From NCBI GenBank assembly GCA_934272845.1, contig CAKQSF010000009.1:6035-70034 (forward strand): 64,000 bases of DNA, written 5' to 3'. Every line of letters starts with the position of its first letter. The stretch's first letter is position 1. This document shows, piece by piece, positions 53,879 to 62,821 of this stretch. The notes beneath the pieces were generated by a model that made no database searches, was not told the origin of the DNA, and saw nothing but the letters and a program-made list of their open reading frames with translations. The position numbers and the translations under genes were made by a program. The stretch comes from an uncultured Prevotella sp. GTDB lineage: Bacteria; Bacteroidota; Bacteroidia; Bacteroidales; Bacteroidaceae.

Positions 53879-54807
53879 TTTACTACTATTGGTTCCTTTT
53901 TCTGTTTTACTTGCGTCGAGTTTCCTGTACCAGCATTACTTTCTTGTTGCTTTAAAGAACTCTTCTGTTGCTTGGAAGATGTATTATTAGCCACCGTTTT
54001 TGGTCCCTTTACGTTAGAAGAAGACTTCCTTACGCCAGCAGAAGCACCTGCTTTTGCCGCAGTCTGCGCCTTATTCATCGCAACAGACGCACCTGCTTTT
54101 GTCGCAGTCTTCGCCTTATTCGTCGCAACAGACGCACCTGCTTTCGCTGCAGTCTTCGCCTTATTCGCCCCTGAAGCACCTGCTTTTGTCGCAGTCTTCG
54201 CCTTATTCATCGCAGAAGACGCACCTGCTTTCGCTGCACTCTTCGTCTTATTCGACACAGAAGAAGACTTAGTCGCAGTCTCCTCCGACGTCGATGCCTC
54301 ATCATTTTCAATGTTTTGCTTCTTCCAATGCTTTACGGCTGGACGTGTAGGCGCAGGTCCATCCGCCTCAACAGTAGGCTCATTGTGCGTATCCTCTTCC
54401 TGAGGCCAGCGTCTTCGCTGCGCATGAAGAATAGCAGAATCACCTACCGCAGCCATAAACTGCTTCACTACATAATTCTGTGTAGCCATATCCTCCATGT
54501 CATCATAATGTTTTTTCACAAATTCATGTAGATACGTAGTGTATATTTCTGCCGATACCATATCGCCAGTATCACGAAAATACATTATATTGTCGAGTCC
54601 CTCTTGACACAAAGCAGCAGCAGACTGTATATCATCTTCATGCAAGAAGCGCGTGAGGTCTTCACCCATAACTTGCGCAAGAGATACGATGCTCTCCGAA
54701 TCGGGTTTCTCCATCTTCGTAGTATCCAAAGCATCACCACTCTGTGACTGCCCACCGCAACCACAGAGTAACATTGATAGCGTTAAAATACAAATGAAGT
54801 TCTTCAT
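53791..54807 (-). CDS. Lipoprotein with histone H1-like Lys/Ala repeats
   Basis: Lipobox LLCGC (Cys17). Residues ~30-135 are helical (SESIVSLAQVMGEDLTRFLH). After a Pro/acidic linker, residues ~185-265 hold about five imperfect ~15-residue repeats of NKAKTAAKAGAS-type sequence, alternating Lys and Ala like histone H1 tails. The tail is Ser/Gln/Lys-rich. Repeats are encoded in the DNA as ~45-bp near-copies (about 54040-54240). 338 aa. No known family. A basic repetitive segment on a lipoprotein could bind acidic glycans, lipid A or DNA, which is speculation. The last 29 codons overlap the downstream EamA gene. Confidence 0.75.
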   Translation of the reverse strand: MKNFICILTLSMLLCGCGGQSQSGDALDTTKMEKPDSESIVSLAQVMGEDLTRFLHEDDIQSAAALCQEGLDNIMYFRDTGDMVSAEIYTTYLHEFVKKHYDDMEDMATQNYVVKQFMAAVGDSAILHAQRRRWPQEEDTHNEPTVEADGPAPTRPAVKHWKKQNIENDEASTSEETATKSSSVSNKTKSAAKAGASSAMNKAKTATKAGASGANKAKTAAKAGASVATNKAKTATKAGASVAMNKAQTAAKAGASAGVRKSSSNVKGPKTVANNTSSKQQKSSLKQQESNAGTGNSTQVKQKKEPIVVKCKKTNSGITQKSSGEATSSQWYLVLPLD

Positions 54808-54862
54808 AAATGCAAAGTTAACAAAAAAAGATGAATAACTTGTTTTTATGGATTTTTTTTTT

Positions 54863-54870
54863 TAATTTTG
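54863..54870 (+). promoter_or_regulatory. -7 box for the FdtA-like operon
   Basis: TAATTTTG fits TAnnTTTG, 27 bp upstream of the ATG at 54897, preceded by a T-run. Confidence 0.6.
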
Positions 54871-54896
54871 CGGAGAAAATGATAGTTTAAACAACA

Positions 54897-55331
54897 ATGT
54901 TAGGCAAAATAATAGAATTACCAAAGATAACAGACCCACGAGGCAACCTAACTTTTTGCGAGGAGTGCAGTGACATCCCGTTTGAAGTAAAGCGAGTCTA
55001 CTGGATTTACGATGTTCCAGGAGGCGGCAGTCGCGGTGGTCACGCCCATAAAGCATTGCAACAGTTCCTCGTTGCCACCAGTGGCTCATTTCATGTTACA
55101 TTAGACAACGGCAAGGAGAAAAAGACTTTTATGCTCAACCACCCTTGGGAAGGACTACTGATATACCCTGGCGTATGGCGAACATTAGATGATTTCTCCT
55201 CTGGGTCGGTATGTATGGTATTGGCATCAGAACACTATGACGAGGCAGACTATATACGCAACTACAAGGAATTCCGCAAAATGATACGTGAAGGTAAACT
55301 TAACGAAGCATCGCCTTCTAATCTCTCTTAG
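54897..55331 (+). CDS. FdtA/WxcM-family sugar 3,4-ketoisomerase
   Basis: Cupin-fold isomerase that turns dTDP-4-keto-6-deoxyglucose into a 3-keto sugar, the step before making 3-amino-3,6-dideoxyhexoses for surface glycans. 144 aa. The N-terminus KIIELPKITDPRGNLTFCEE, then YDVPGGGSRGGHAHKALQQF with the conserved His residues, and PGVWRTLDDFSSGSVCMVLA plus EHYDEADYIRNY at the end are family hallmarks. No aminotransferase (FdtB-like) follows; the downstream genes are a flippase and an ATP-grasp enzyme. Confidence 0.92.
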   Translation: MLGKIIELPKITDPRGNLTFCEECSDIPFEVKRVYWIYDVPGGGSRGGHAHKALQQFLVATSGSFHVTLDNGKEKKTFMLNHPWEGLLIYPGVWRTLDDFSSGSVCMVLASEHYDEADYIRNYKEFRKMIREGKLNEASPSNLS

Positions 55332-55344
55332 TACAATAGAACTC

Positions 55345-56805
55345 ATGCGAGACAACAAATACAACGTAATTCTGAAGGCTACAAGCCTCTTTGGTAGCGT
55401 ACAGGGACTCAATATATTGCTCAATATCATACGTACTAAGATAGTAGCGATACTTCTTGGCGCTGAAGGTGTGGGCCTTAACTCTATCTATAACGAGACT
55501 CGCGAACTGCTACACAGCACCTCTAACCTCGGACTTGATATGAGCGGAGTGCGTGATATATCTAAGGCTTATGAGGAATTGGATGAATGTAAGGATGCAT
55601 CAAAATATAATTCTCTACGTCAGGACATCTCTGTCAACGTGGCGTTGCTACGCTCTTGGGCACTATTATTGGCATTATTCGGCACTTTGTTGTGCCTAAT
55701 ATTCGCCGCACCACTGTCTCTTTTCACATTCAGCGACTATGACCACACGTTGGGTTACGCCATACTTTCACCAGCAGTAGGCTTCAGCACCATCACGTGT
55801 GCAGAACTTGCTGTACTGAAAGGGCTCCGTCGCCTGCGTTGGTTAGCCACGGTTTCGGTGCTAAATGTGGTTGCAGGACTTGTGATTACGTTACCCATCT
55901 ATTATGTTTGGGGCATAAAAGGCGTATTACCAGCACTCGTTGCATTGTCTTTCGCATGCATGTTACTCACCTATGCCTATAGCAGCAGGGCAGAAAAGGT
56001 ACGTTTTTCTTTTGCTAAAGAAGACTTAAAGCATGGCAGACAGATGCTGACCGTAGGGCTAAACTTCGTTGTTTGCAACATTATCGCCCACATTGCGTTG
56101 CTCGGCATACAGGCATGGCTTAACAATCACGCCTCACTTCAAGTTGTAGGTCTATATAACGCAGGTTACTCCATGACCATGACATACGCTGGGATGGTGT
56201 TCGCTGCAATGGATACAGATTACTTCCCACGCCTTTCTGGCATCATAAACGACCATGAAGCACGCACAGAGACAGTGCTGAAGCAACTTGATGTCACGCT
56301 AATCCTCATCACTCCGCTTCTCGCAGCCGTCATTGTTGCACTGCCGTTGATAGTACCACTGTTGTTAAGTCATGAGTTTGAGAGCATAATCCCTATGACA
56401 CAGATAACCGCTGTGGGACTACTCTTCAGGGCGATATACCTCCCTAACGCCTATATTCCTTTGGCATCAGGCGATAATAAGACCTTCCTTTGGATAAATA
56501 TCATTGGTGCTCTCGACATACTCTTGGTCATTGTGGGCTATTACTACTATGGCCTTACAGGCATGGGCGTGGCACTTACGGTACAGAACGGTATTGACAT
56601 GGCGATTGTTTTAGGTGTTTCAAGGTGGAAATATTCTGTCGTTTTCTCTCGCAACAGAATATTGTCAATGGGTATCTTTACCGCATTACTGTTCGCCACA
56701 TACGCCTGTTGTCACATCTTCGAGGGTTGGTTATATTGGGTTGTCGGCATAGGTCTGACGCTCATCACCACCTTTTATTCCCTTAACCGATACAGAAAAG
56801 CATGA
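55345..56805 (+). CDS. Wzx-like oligosaccharide flippase (MATE/MOP fold)
   Basis: Inner-membrane protein with 12-14 TM helices that flips lipid-linked sugar repeats to the periplasm (486 aa). The start at 55345 gives MRDNKYNVILKATSLFGSVQ, with the first helix beginning at once. IIRTKIVAILLGAEGVGLNS is typical of Bacteroidota Wzx/RfbX. It begins 14 bp after the FdtA gene and overlaps the next gene by 4 bp. An earlier in-frame start would overlap fdtA and is rejected. Confidence 0.9.
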   Translation: MRDNKYNVILKATSLFGSVQGLNILLNIIRTKIVAILLGAEGVGLNSIYNETRELLHSTSNLGLDMSGVRDISKAYEELDECKDASKYNSLRQDISVNVALLRSWALLLALFGTLLCLIFAAPLSLFTFSDYDHTLGYAILSPAVGFSTITCAELAVLKGLRRLRWLATVSVLNVVAGLVITLPIYYVWGIKGVLPALVALSFACMLLTYAYSSRAEKVRFSFAKEDLKHGRQMLTVGLNFVVCNIIAHIALLGIQAWLNNHASLQVVGLYNAGYSMTMTYAGMVFAAMDTDYFPRLSGIINDHEARTETVLKQLDVTLILITPLLAAVIVALPLIVPLLLSHEFESIIPMTQITAVGLLFRAIYLPNAYIPLASGDNKTFLWINIIGALDILLVIVGYYYYGLTGMGVALTVQNGIDMAIVLGVSRWKYSVVFSRNRILSMGIFTALLFATYACCHIFEGWLYWVVGIGLTLITTFYSLNRYRKA

Positions 56806-57995
56806 AGCAGAAACGTATTATGATTCTTGGAGGCAACAGTGTGCAGGCTGAAGCCACCCTGACTGCTAAAGGTCTCGGTTACTATACCATCAGTACTGAC
56901 CTCCACAAGGATAATCCTGGTCATGCCATCGCTGACGAATACCGCCCCATTGACATCATTGACCGTGAGGCGGTGCTGTATGAAGCACGCAAACTAAGCA
57001 TTGACGGTATCATTCCTTACACCTCAGACGTGCTTGCCCCAGTGGCTGCTTACGTAACGGAAGCAATGTCATTGCCAGGCAATCCATATCATACCGTGGA
57101 GATAATGACGCATAAAAACCTCTTTCGTCAGTTTCTCCTTGACCATGGTTTCCCCACTCCTAAGGGCAAAGGGTTTAGCGACATGGACGAGGCAATAGAG
57201 TTTTTCCACACTCTTGGCGGCACGGCAATGATGAAACCTGTAGACTCTGCAGGCAGCAAAGGGGCGTTTAAGGTAGTAAATGACGATGATATAAGGATGC
57301 ATTGGCAGGAGTCTTTGGATTATTCCGCTGAAGGAATGATTATCATTGAGCAGTTCATTGAGCGCAAGGAGTTGCAACAAGACGGCGACATCTTCGTTAT
57401 AAATGGACGCGTTGCCTTCTGGGGAGTGGGCGACCAGCACAAAGACCCCATTGCACCATACGTGCCAGCGGTGCTTACCTTCCCCTCTATGTTGCGTAAA
57501 GAATACGTTGAAAAAGCGCAAAATATGGTGCAGGAGATTATCACCGCACTGGGCTACAGGCAAGGACCGTGCAACGTAGAATACATGGTTGGCACTGACG
57601 GTGAGGTTTATATCATGGAGATAGGGCCTCGCAACGGTGGCAATCTCATAGGTTTCGCACTGCAAGAGGTGACGGGCGTTGACCTTACCGCATTGACGGT
57701 GCAGGCTGCCTTGGGCGAACCCGTAACCGTGCCAGCATGGAATTACACTGGATATGCGGCTGCCGTAGTGCTTCATGCACAACATGACGGCACGCTAAAA
57801 GGTGTTAATGTTCCAGAGAAATACAAGGAAAATCTCTGCCACACGTTCATGTTCCGCAACATTGGCGATAGGGTTCAGCGTTTTCATAATGGTGGCGACA
57901 CTATCGGCAGCATGACGTTCCGCTTCGACACATACGATGAAATGGACTATTTTGTTAATAATATAGCACAAAAGATGGTCATTGTTAATTCATAA
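56802..57995 (+). CDS. ATP-grasp ligase
   Basis: ATP-grasp enzyme (397 aa) of the carboxylate-amine ligase type. N-terminal Rossmann segment RIMILGGNSVQAEATLTAKG. The ATP-binding core has MMKPVDSAGSKGAFKVVND and IIIEQFIERKELQQDGDIFV, and the metal-binding YIMEIGPRNGGNL. The context (sugar isomerase, flippase) suggests that it joins an amino acid or similar group to a glycan precursor or makes such a building block. This is inference; biotin-carboxylase-like or peptide-ligase roles are possible. 4-bp overlap with the flippase gene. Confidence 0.85.
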   Translation: MKQKRIMILGGNSVQAEATLTAKGLGYYTISTDLHKDNPGHAIADEYRPIDIIDREAVLYEARKLSIDGIIPYTSDVLAPVAAYVTEAMSLPGNPYHTVEIMTHKNLFRQFLLDHGFPTPKGKGFSDMDEAIEFFHTLGGTAMMKPVDSAGSKGAFKVVNDDDIRMHWQESLDYSAEGMIIIEQFIERKELQQDGDIFVINGRVAFWGVGDQHKDPIAPYVPAVLTFPSMLRKEYVEKAQNMVQEIITALGYRQGPCNVEYMVGTDGEVYIMEIGPRNGGNLIGFALQEVTGVDLTALTVQAALGEPVTVPAWNYTGYAAAVVLHAQHDGTLKGVNVPEKYKENLCHTFMFRNIGDRVQRFHNGGDTIGSMTFRFDTYDEMDYFVNNIAQKMVIVNS

Positions 57996-58034
57996 TTCAT
58001 AATGCATAATGCATAATTTTTAATTGTCTACGGC

Positions 58035-58076
58035 AGTAAAAGGGCTATCTCCGGCATCGGAGATAGCCCTTTTACT
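58035..58076 (+). terminator. Terminator after the glycan operon
   Basis: 19-bp perfect hairpin AGTAAAAGGGCTATCTCCG / complement with loop GCAT, then CTTTATTTATA. Flanked on both sides by short AATTCATAATGCATAAT-type repeats (57986-58018 and 58090-58160). Confidence 0.92.
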
Positions 58077-58158
58077 CTTTATTTATATTCATAATGCAAA
58101 ATCCAATTATGAATTATGAATTATGAATTATGAATTAATTTTATGCATTATGAATTAT

Positions 58159-60240
58159 TCAAAACTTCACTTTTGCTCCTGCCATGAGCCAGAAGCCTGG
58201 CTGTGGCACGTTGCCGAGGTCATAATACTTGTATGACGTGAGGTTGTTCATGGCGAGACTTAGTTCATAACGCTGCTCCGTCCACATCAGTTTCACATCG
58301 AGCAAGCCAAAAGGTGTGTATGGTTTTGCCACACCCGTTGATTTATTGTTCTCATATATAATATAAGACCCCATGCGCTGCTGCCAACGGAAAGACCATG
58401 ATGCACTGAGATGGCTCACAATACGGTGGTCGATGCCTGCCACAAACTTATGGCGAAGGTACTCCATGGCGTAGTTTGACTTGTAGAACGCTACGTCGTC
58501 CTTACGTGCTTGGTCTATGTATGCGTAGCCAAGACGCACCCTCGTGACAGGGTTTGTGCTCCACACCTCACGCGGCAACAGGTCTACATTGACCTCATAG
58601 CCACGGTTATCCAACTTAAAGTTGGCTGAATGGTACTTGTCTTCCGCTGTATACATCACCCAGTCTATCATGTCGCTACCCCAATCGTAAAAGGCTGACA
58701 GCCTTGCCTCAACACCTTTCGCACGATACTGTGCACCGATGCGGAGCGACTGTGTCTTCTCTGGCTTCAGATCTTTGTTGCCTTCCTGCGTAGGCGATTT
58801 GTAGAAGAGGTCGGTGAAGGTTGGCATACGGAACGCCATGTTCCACGATGCCGTCAACTTCCAAGCCTCTGCAGGGCGATAACTAAGGTCTACACCTGGA
58901 TAAAGGCGGTATGAGGAGTTATAAGCGGTGTTCATGTTTGCCACTACTCCTACTGACGCCGTAAAGTCCTTCAAAAGGAAGTCGTGCTCAAGGAAGTAAC
59001 TAACGTCTGTGCGCTGCTCACGCTTAGTGTAGTTTTTGTCAGAGTGGCCCATCACGCTTACGTACTCACTTTCCTCCAATGGTCTGCCAAGGTTAGTGGA
59101 TAGGATGCCCTCTTGCCTTACGTCAGCACCCAAGGCGGTGCGTCCTAACTTCCAGTCGGTATAGGCATTGACGGAGAGGCCATACACGTCCGTGCGGTGA
59201 AAGTTCTCGCCTGTCGCCATGCCTCGTATCAGTTGGAAATGGTCATAAGACCTGTTCCAATACACCGTAGGCACTATGTGTACCATTCTGCCACTCTTCA
59301 GAGCCGTGGCTGCGTCTGCCTTTACTGCCGCAAAGATGCGGGCGTTGCTCTCATATTGGTTAGGATAGGCAGCAGAATAGAACGTGTTGGCACCATAACG
59401 CATGGTGTTGGCACCCAACTGCCAGTCGAGTGCCAAGTGGCTCTCGCCTTCCTTATATGCTGGTGCATAACTGCCATGATAGAATGTTTGCGACTTACGG
59501 AAATATGAGTTGTCGGTACCTCCATCGCTCTGCTTGTATCCCATGGAGAGACTGTTTGTCACGTTCTTGCTGCTAAGGGTACCTCGTGCCGTAGCACCAA
59601 ACGTGCCGTAACTACCGCCTTCCACACCGACGCTGCCACCACTACGCTCTGCCGACTTCGTCACGATGTTTATGGCACCGTTGAAGGCTGATGCTCCGAA
59701 CACACGTGATGCCGCGCCCTCGATAATCTCGATGCGTGCGATGTCGTCAAGTGATACTGGGAAATCGGCACTGAGGTGTCCTGTCTGTGGGTTGCTGATG
59801 TTTACACCGTTAAGAAGAATAGCAACCTGATCGTAAGTGCCGCCACCGATGGAAATGTCCGTTTGTACTCCAAAGCCTCCGCGCTGCCGGACGTCAACGC
59901 CAAGGGCAAGTTTTAGTAAGTCGTTCACACTCTCTGCCGCCGCACGGTCGATGTCGTCACGGGTGATGACAGAGACAATCTTTGCAGACTCCGCTTGTGT
60001 CAGCGGTGCTCGTGAGCCCGTCACTACGACCTCGTCGAGTTTCTGCTCCACTCGCTCCAGGCTATTGTCAGCCACTGCAGTGTTTACGCTTACGCCCTCA
60101 GCACGGGCGTTTGACAGCGTAGCGACACTGAGTGTACCGATCAGCACCTCACGTCCGATGCACGAAAAGAGCGCATAACTCTTATTGGCAAAGTGACGAA
60201 AGACGAGCCTTTCGCAATGTTCAAAAGTTGTCTTTTGCAT
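58159..60240 (-). CDS. TonB-dependent outer-membrane receptor (BtuB-like)
   Basis: Outer-membrane active transporter (693 aa). A signal-like segment ends around residue 47 (SNARA). The TonB box region DEVVVTGSR is followed by the plug domain: TQAESAKIVSVITRDDIDR, ESVNDLLKLALGVDVRQRGG and GASAFNGAINIVTKS. A 22-stranded barrel follows, with TDLFYKSPTQEGNKDLKPEK, the typical receptor motif, and a terminal aromatic strand. The plug resembles BtuB (vitamin B12). No B12 riboswitch is visible upstream, so the cargo is left open (cobamide, haem or metal chelate). Confidence 0.9.
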   Translation of the reverse strand: MQKTTFEHCERLVFRHFANKSYALFSCIGREVLIGTLSVATLSNARAEGVSVNTAVADNSLERVEQKLDEVVVTGSRAPLTQAESAKIVSVITRDDIDRAAAESVNDLLKLALGVDVRQRGGFGVQTDISIGGGTYDQVAILLNGVNISNPQTGHLSADFPVSLDDIARIEIIEGAASRVFGASAFNGAINIVTKSAERSGGSVGVEGGSYGTFGATARGTLSSKNVTNSLSMGYKQSDGGTDNSYFRKSQTFYHGSYAPAYKEGESHLALDWQLGANTMRYGANTFYSAAYPNQYESNARIFAAVKADAATALKSGRMVHIVPTVYWNRSYDHFQLIRGMATGENFHRTDVYGLSVNAYTDWKLGRTALGADVRQEGILSTNLGRPLEESEYVSVMGHSDKNYTKREQRTDVSYFLEHDFLLKDFTASVGVVANMNTAYNSSYRLYPGVDLSYRPAEAWKLTASWNMAFRMPTFTDLFYKSPTQEGNKDLKPEKTQSLRIGAQYRAKGVEARLSAFYDWGSDMIDWVMYTAEDKYHSANFKLDNRGYEVNVDLLPREVWSTNPVTRVRLGYAYIDQARKDDVAFYKSNYAMEYLRHKFVAGIDHRIVSHLSASWSFRWQQRMGSYIIYENNKSTGVAKPYTPFGLLDVKLMWTEQRYELSLAMNNLTSYKYYDLGNVPQPGFWLMAGAKVKF

Positions 60241-60356
60241 TGTTGGTTTGTTAATAAAGCCGCTGACGAGAAATGTTGTTGCCTATACACCTAATAGTTA
60301 CAATCCGTAAGTAAACGCATAGCATTTGCTTACAGTTTTTGAGCGGTTCTTTTCTC

Positions 60357-60444
60357 TACGCAATCAGTACCTGATTACCTTGCGATTTGGGCCTAATCAC
60401 CTTGTAATTTGGGCTTAATTACACTGTAAAAGCACCGCTTTCAG
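60357..60444. repeat. Dispersed 22-bp palindromic repeats, locus 4 (4 units)
   Basis: Units start at 60357, 60379, 60401 and 60423, each 22 bp, including TTGTAATTTGGGCTTAATTAC. Same family as 15541-15627, 35513-35600 and 49144-49231. They lie in the leader region upstream of the TonB receptor gene. Confidence 0.8.
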
Positions 60445-60509
60445 ATTGTAAGTTAGGCACTTTCTTTCACCTTTCTCAGTCAGCCTGCTTTTTTGTTGAT
60501 AAATAAAAA

Positions 60510-60537
60510 AGCCGATTACCTATCGTGGTAATCGGCT
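60510..60537 (-). terminator. Terminator of the helicase cassette
   Basis: 11-bp hairpin AGCCGATTACC / GGTAATCGGCT, loop TATCGT. On the minus strand it is followed by TTTTTATTTA. A minus-strand TACCTTTG box (60546-60539) sits right beside it and might start the TonB receptor mRNA with this hairpin at its 5' end. The rest of the 60241-60633 gap has nothing else clear. Confidence 0.7.
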
Positions 60538-60633
60538 GCAAAGGTAGTAAATAATTTATAATTCACAATGCATAACTCATAATTTTTTATTCAATCGTTA
60601 CCTTGGGAATATGCACCATAAACATAATCATGG

Positions 60634-62820
60634 TTATTTACAACCATATCTTTCTAATAATTTCTCTCTTATTTTCTCCCTTAACGAATCAGGAAAGTAT
60701 GGAAGATGTTGTTTTCTTTTAAGATCACAAAACTTGCCTATTACCTGTTTATCATCTGTAGCATCAACGTCTTTATAATATTTAGCTTCACCTCCTTTTT
60801 TCATATCCCCAATAAAGAAATCATAATCTTTATGTAATTTTTCTCTATCCTTATCAGGAACCATCTTCCCAATGAAATCCCATCCCTCAGGATCTTCATA
60901 AAAGTGAGGAAAAAGTTTCGTCTGTACGCAATGACTCTCAACATGCTCTATGGCACTATTTTTTTTTACGGGATTAGAATCTTGCATCTCTACAGATTCT
61001 TTTTTATAACGTTCATACTCTTTTCTTAATTTCTTGCTATTATTTTTCCAACCTTTTGTCACTGACAAACGCTCCAGTAATTCTTCTTCTGAACTTGAAG
61101 ACTCTACACATTTATTCAATTCAGCAACTTTTTTTTTATCTGTTTCAATTCCTAAAAATTCACAAATCCAAGTTACAGACCTTGCATACCAAGGATCCCC
61201 TAACGACTTCTTATCTATAGTTCTTATATCGTCTGTCGGATTTTTTAATACCAATACATTTTTCGCAACAGCCAATTCCCCAGACATGCTCTTTCGATAT
61301 AATAGTTCATATATATCCTTGTATATTTTCTCAAACACAGTTCTATTCTTTGTCGAGTTAAATACACCTCTCGGAATTTGAACATATCCGACAACGCTTC
61401 CCCACATAGCCAAAGCATATTGGTATTTACTTATAGAATTTTGTTCTATGTAGTCAATCAAATTGGTATAATCTTCACCTTTTAAAATAAAGGCAGCAAT
61501 AGACTGATACACTACCGAATCGATGTCCCTTACATTGAACTCCGTATACTCTTTTATGTTTTTGCGAAGGGCATTAAAATATATTCGTTCTTTACTGTCC
61601 TCCCAACGTCTTCCAGAATCTTCAATTATAGTTTTTATACGCCTGGTTACTTCTGTTGCAATATCCAAACGTGCTCGTCGTAAGTTTTCTGTACTGTTCA
61701 ACACATCCTGCCATATAATATTAGACAATATCTTATTAAACAGTACATCATCCTCATCATCATTATTCTCCATCATTGCCATAGAGAAATCTGGATTTAC
61801 ATCAATGATTCCCTTAAGACTAAAGTTCTTTCCTCTGTCTCTATATACTTCTAAAAGTATCCGATTCAACGATTTTTGTAGTTCCTCACTGTAACTAATC
61901 CAATCAGGGGTTCCACATCTCATTACCGATTTTAATGTCCTTCGTATAGACAAACCCTTTTTCTCAAGAATACCTCGCATTACATCTTCGCCATGCCCAG
62001 AATCCTTCAAAAAATCGTTTAAATCCTTAAAATTAAATCCCCTTCCTTCTATCTCTTTGCGCCATTCTTCTTTACAGGTTGTCCAATTGGGATCATTATT
62101 ATTGTATTTATCATCCAAATCTTTCAATTCTCTTTCGAAATCGGAATTGATGTAACCACCATTGTTCGTTATTGAAGATATTATATCATAAATACGTCTT
62201 TGTACAGCAATCAACTCTGCAACATTATCTGGAATAGATTTCAAGAGCCCTAAAGAATAACCATAAATAAAGCCCTTTATCTTGTCTATCCTATTGTCTT
62301 CACTAATGCTTGCATCAGTTGTGCTAATATCTGGAGTAACGGGACATGGCACATTACATGATTCTAACATTTTGCTTACCTCCTTGTCAACAGGTCGTGC
62401 CACAGTCTGAAGCTGATAATAATCAACCATCTTACATAATTTGCTATCCAAACAATTATGGAATGCTAATATTCTCGCTTCATCAGAGAAAAACAAAAAC
62501 TTTGCATTTACAGGAGTTATATGTATTGTTTGAAAACATACAAAGACATTTTTACTTAATTTCTTGATCTTACGATTATTAAGCGTGTCACCGCCTATCT
62601 CCACAATCATCGGGTAATTGTCTCGCTCACTATCATGAATCTCGAAATTAGGAATCTCAGAAAATAAAAAGACATACTTCTCCTGATTGAGTCCGTCTAA
62701 CATAACCAGATTTCGATACCCGAAATTTCGTTTATGACACAAAGACTCAGAGGATATACTTTCCGTAGAAAGTATACTCTCTAAGTTTAAACTTGATGTT
62801 ATATAATAGTATTTTTCCAT
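60634..62820 (-). CDS. Unknown 728-residue protein coupled to a UvrD-like helicase
   Basis: I do not recognise the family. The first ~30 residues (MEKYYYITSSLNLESILSTE) have the YxITxxxNLxxIL pattern seen at the start of some ADP-ribosyltransferase-like (DarT/DUF4433) domains, a weak resemblance only. The next ~110 residues look like a mixed alpha/beta domain. The remaining ~550 are mainly charged helices with no TM segment. The C-terminus contains KGGEAKYYKDVDATDDKQVI. Composition is Asn/Lys/Ile-rich and the DNA is visibly more AT-rich than its neighbours. It follows the helicase gene with a 1-bp gap (TAA-T-ATG), so the two are translated together. Possible defence module. Confidence 0.65.
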   Translation of the reverse strand: MEKYYYITSSLNLESILSTESISSESLCHKRNFGYRNLVMLDGLNQEKYVFLFSEIPNFEIHDSERDNYPMIVEIGGDTLNNRKIKKLSKNVFVCFQTIHITPVNAKFLFFSDEARILAFHNCLDSKLCKMVDYYQLQTVARPVDKEVSKMLESCNVPCPVTPDISTTDASISEDNRIDKIKGFIYGYSLGLLKSIPDNVAELIAVQRRIYDIISSITNNGGYINSDFERELKDLDDKYNNNDPNWTTCKEEWRKEIEGRGFNFKDLNDFLKDSGHGEDVMRGILEKKGLSIRRTLKSVMRCGTPDWISYSEELQKSLNRILLEVYRDRGKNFSLKGIIDVNPDFSMAMMENNDDEDDVLFNKILSNIIWQDVLNSTENLRRARLDIATEVTRRIKTIIEDSGRRWEDSKERIYFNALRKNIKEYTEFNVRDIDSVVYQSIAAFILKGEDYTNLIDYIEQNSISKYQYALAMWGSVVGYVQIPRGVFNSTKNRTVFEKIYKDIYELLYRKSMSGELAVAKNVLVLKNPTDDIRTIDKKSLGDPWYARSVTWICEFLGIETDKKKVAELNKCVESSSSEEELLERLSVTKGWKNNSKKLRKEYERYKKESVEMQDSNPVKKNSAIEHVESHCVQTKLFPHFYEDPEGWDFIGKMVPDKDREKLHKDYDFFIGDMKKGGEAKYYKDVDATDDKQVIGKFCDLKRKQHLPYFPDSLREKIREKLLERYGCK

Positions 62821-62821
62821 A

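Noticed and set aside
53873..54403. Plus-strand open frame antisense to the histone-like lipoprotein gene
   Set aside because: It mirrors the Lys/Ala repeat codons of the real minus-strand gene, lacks a promoter and has a biased Phe/Ala/Val composition typical of such shadows.
60241..60540. Cobalamin riboswitch before the BtuB-like receptor
   Set aside because: I find no B12 box (GCCACTG-type) or matching stem order on the minus strand; only the 22-bp repeats and a terminator hairpin are visible.
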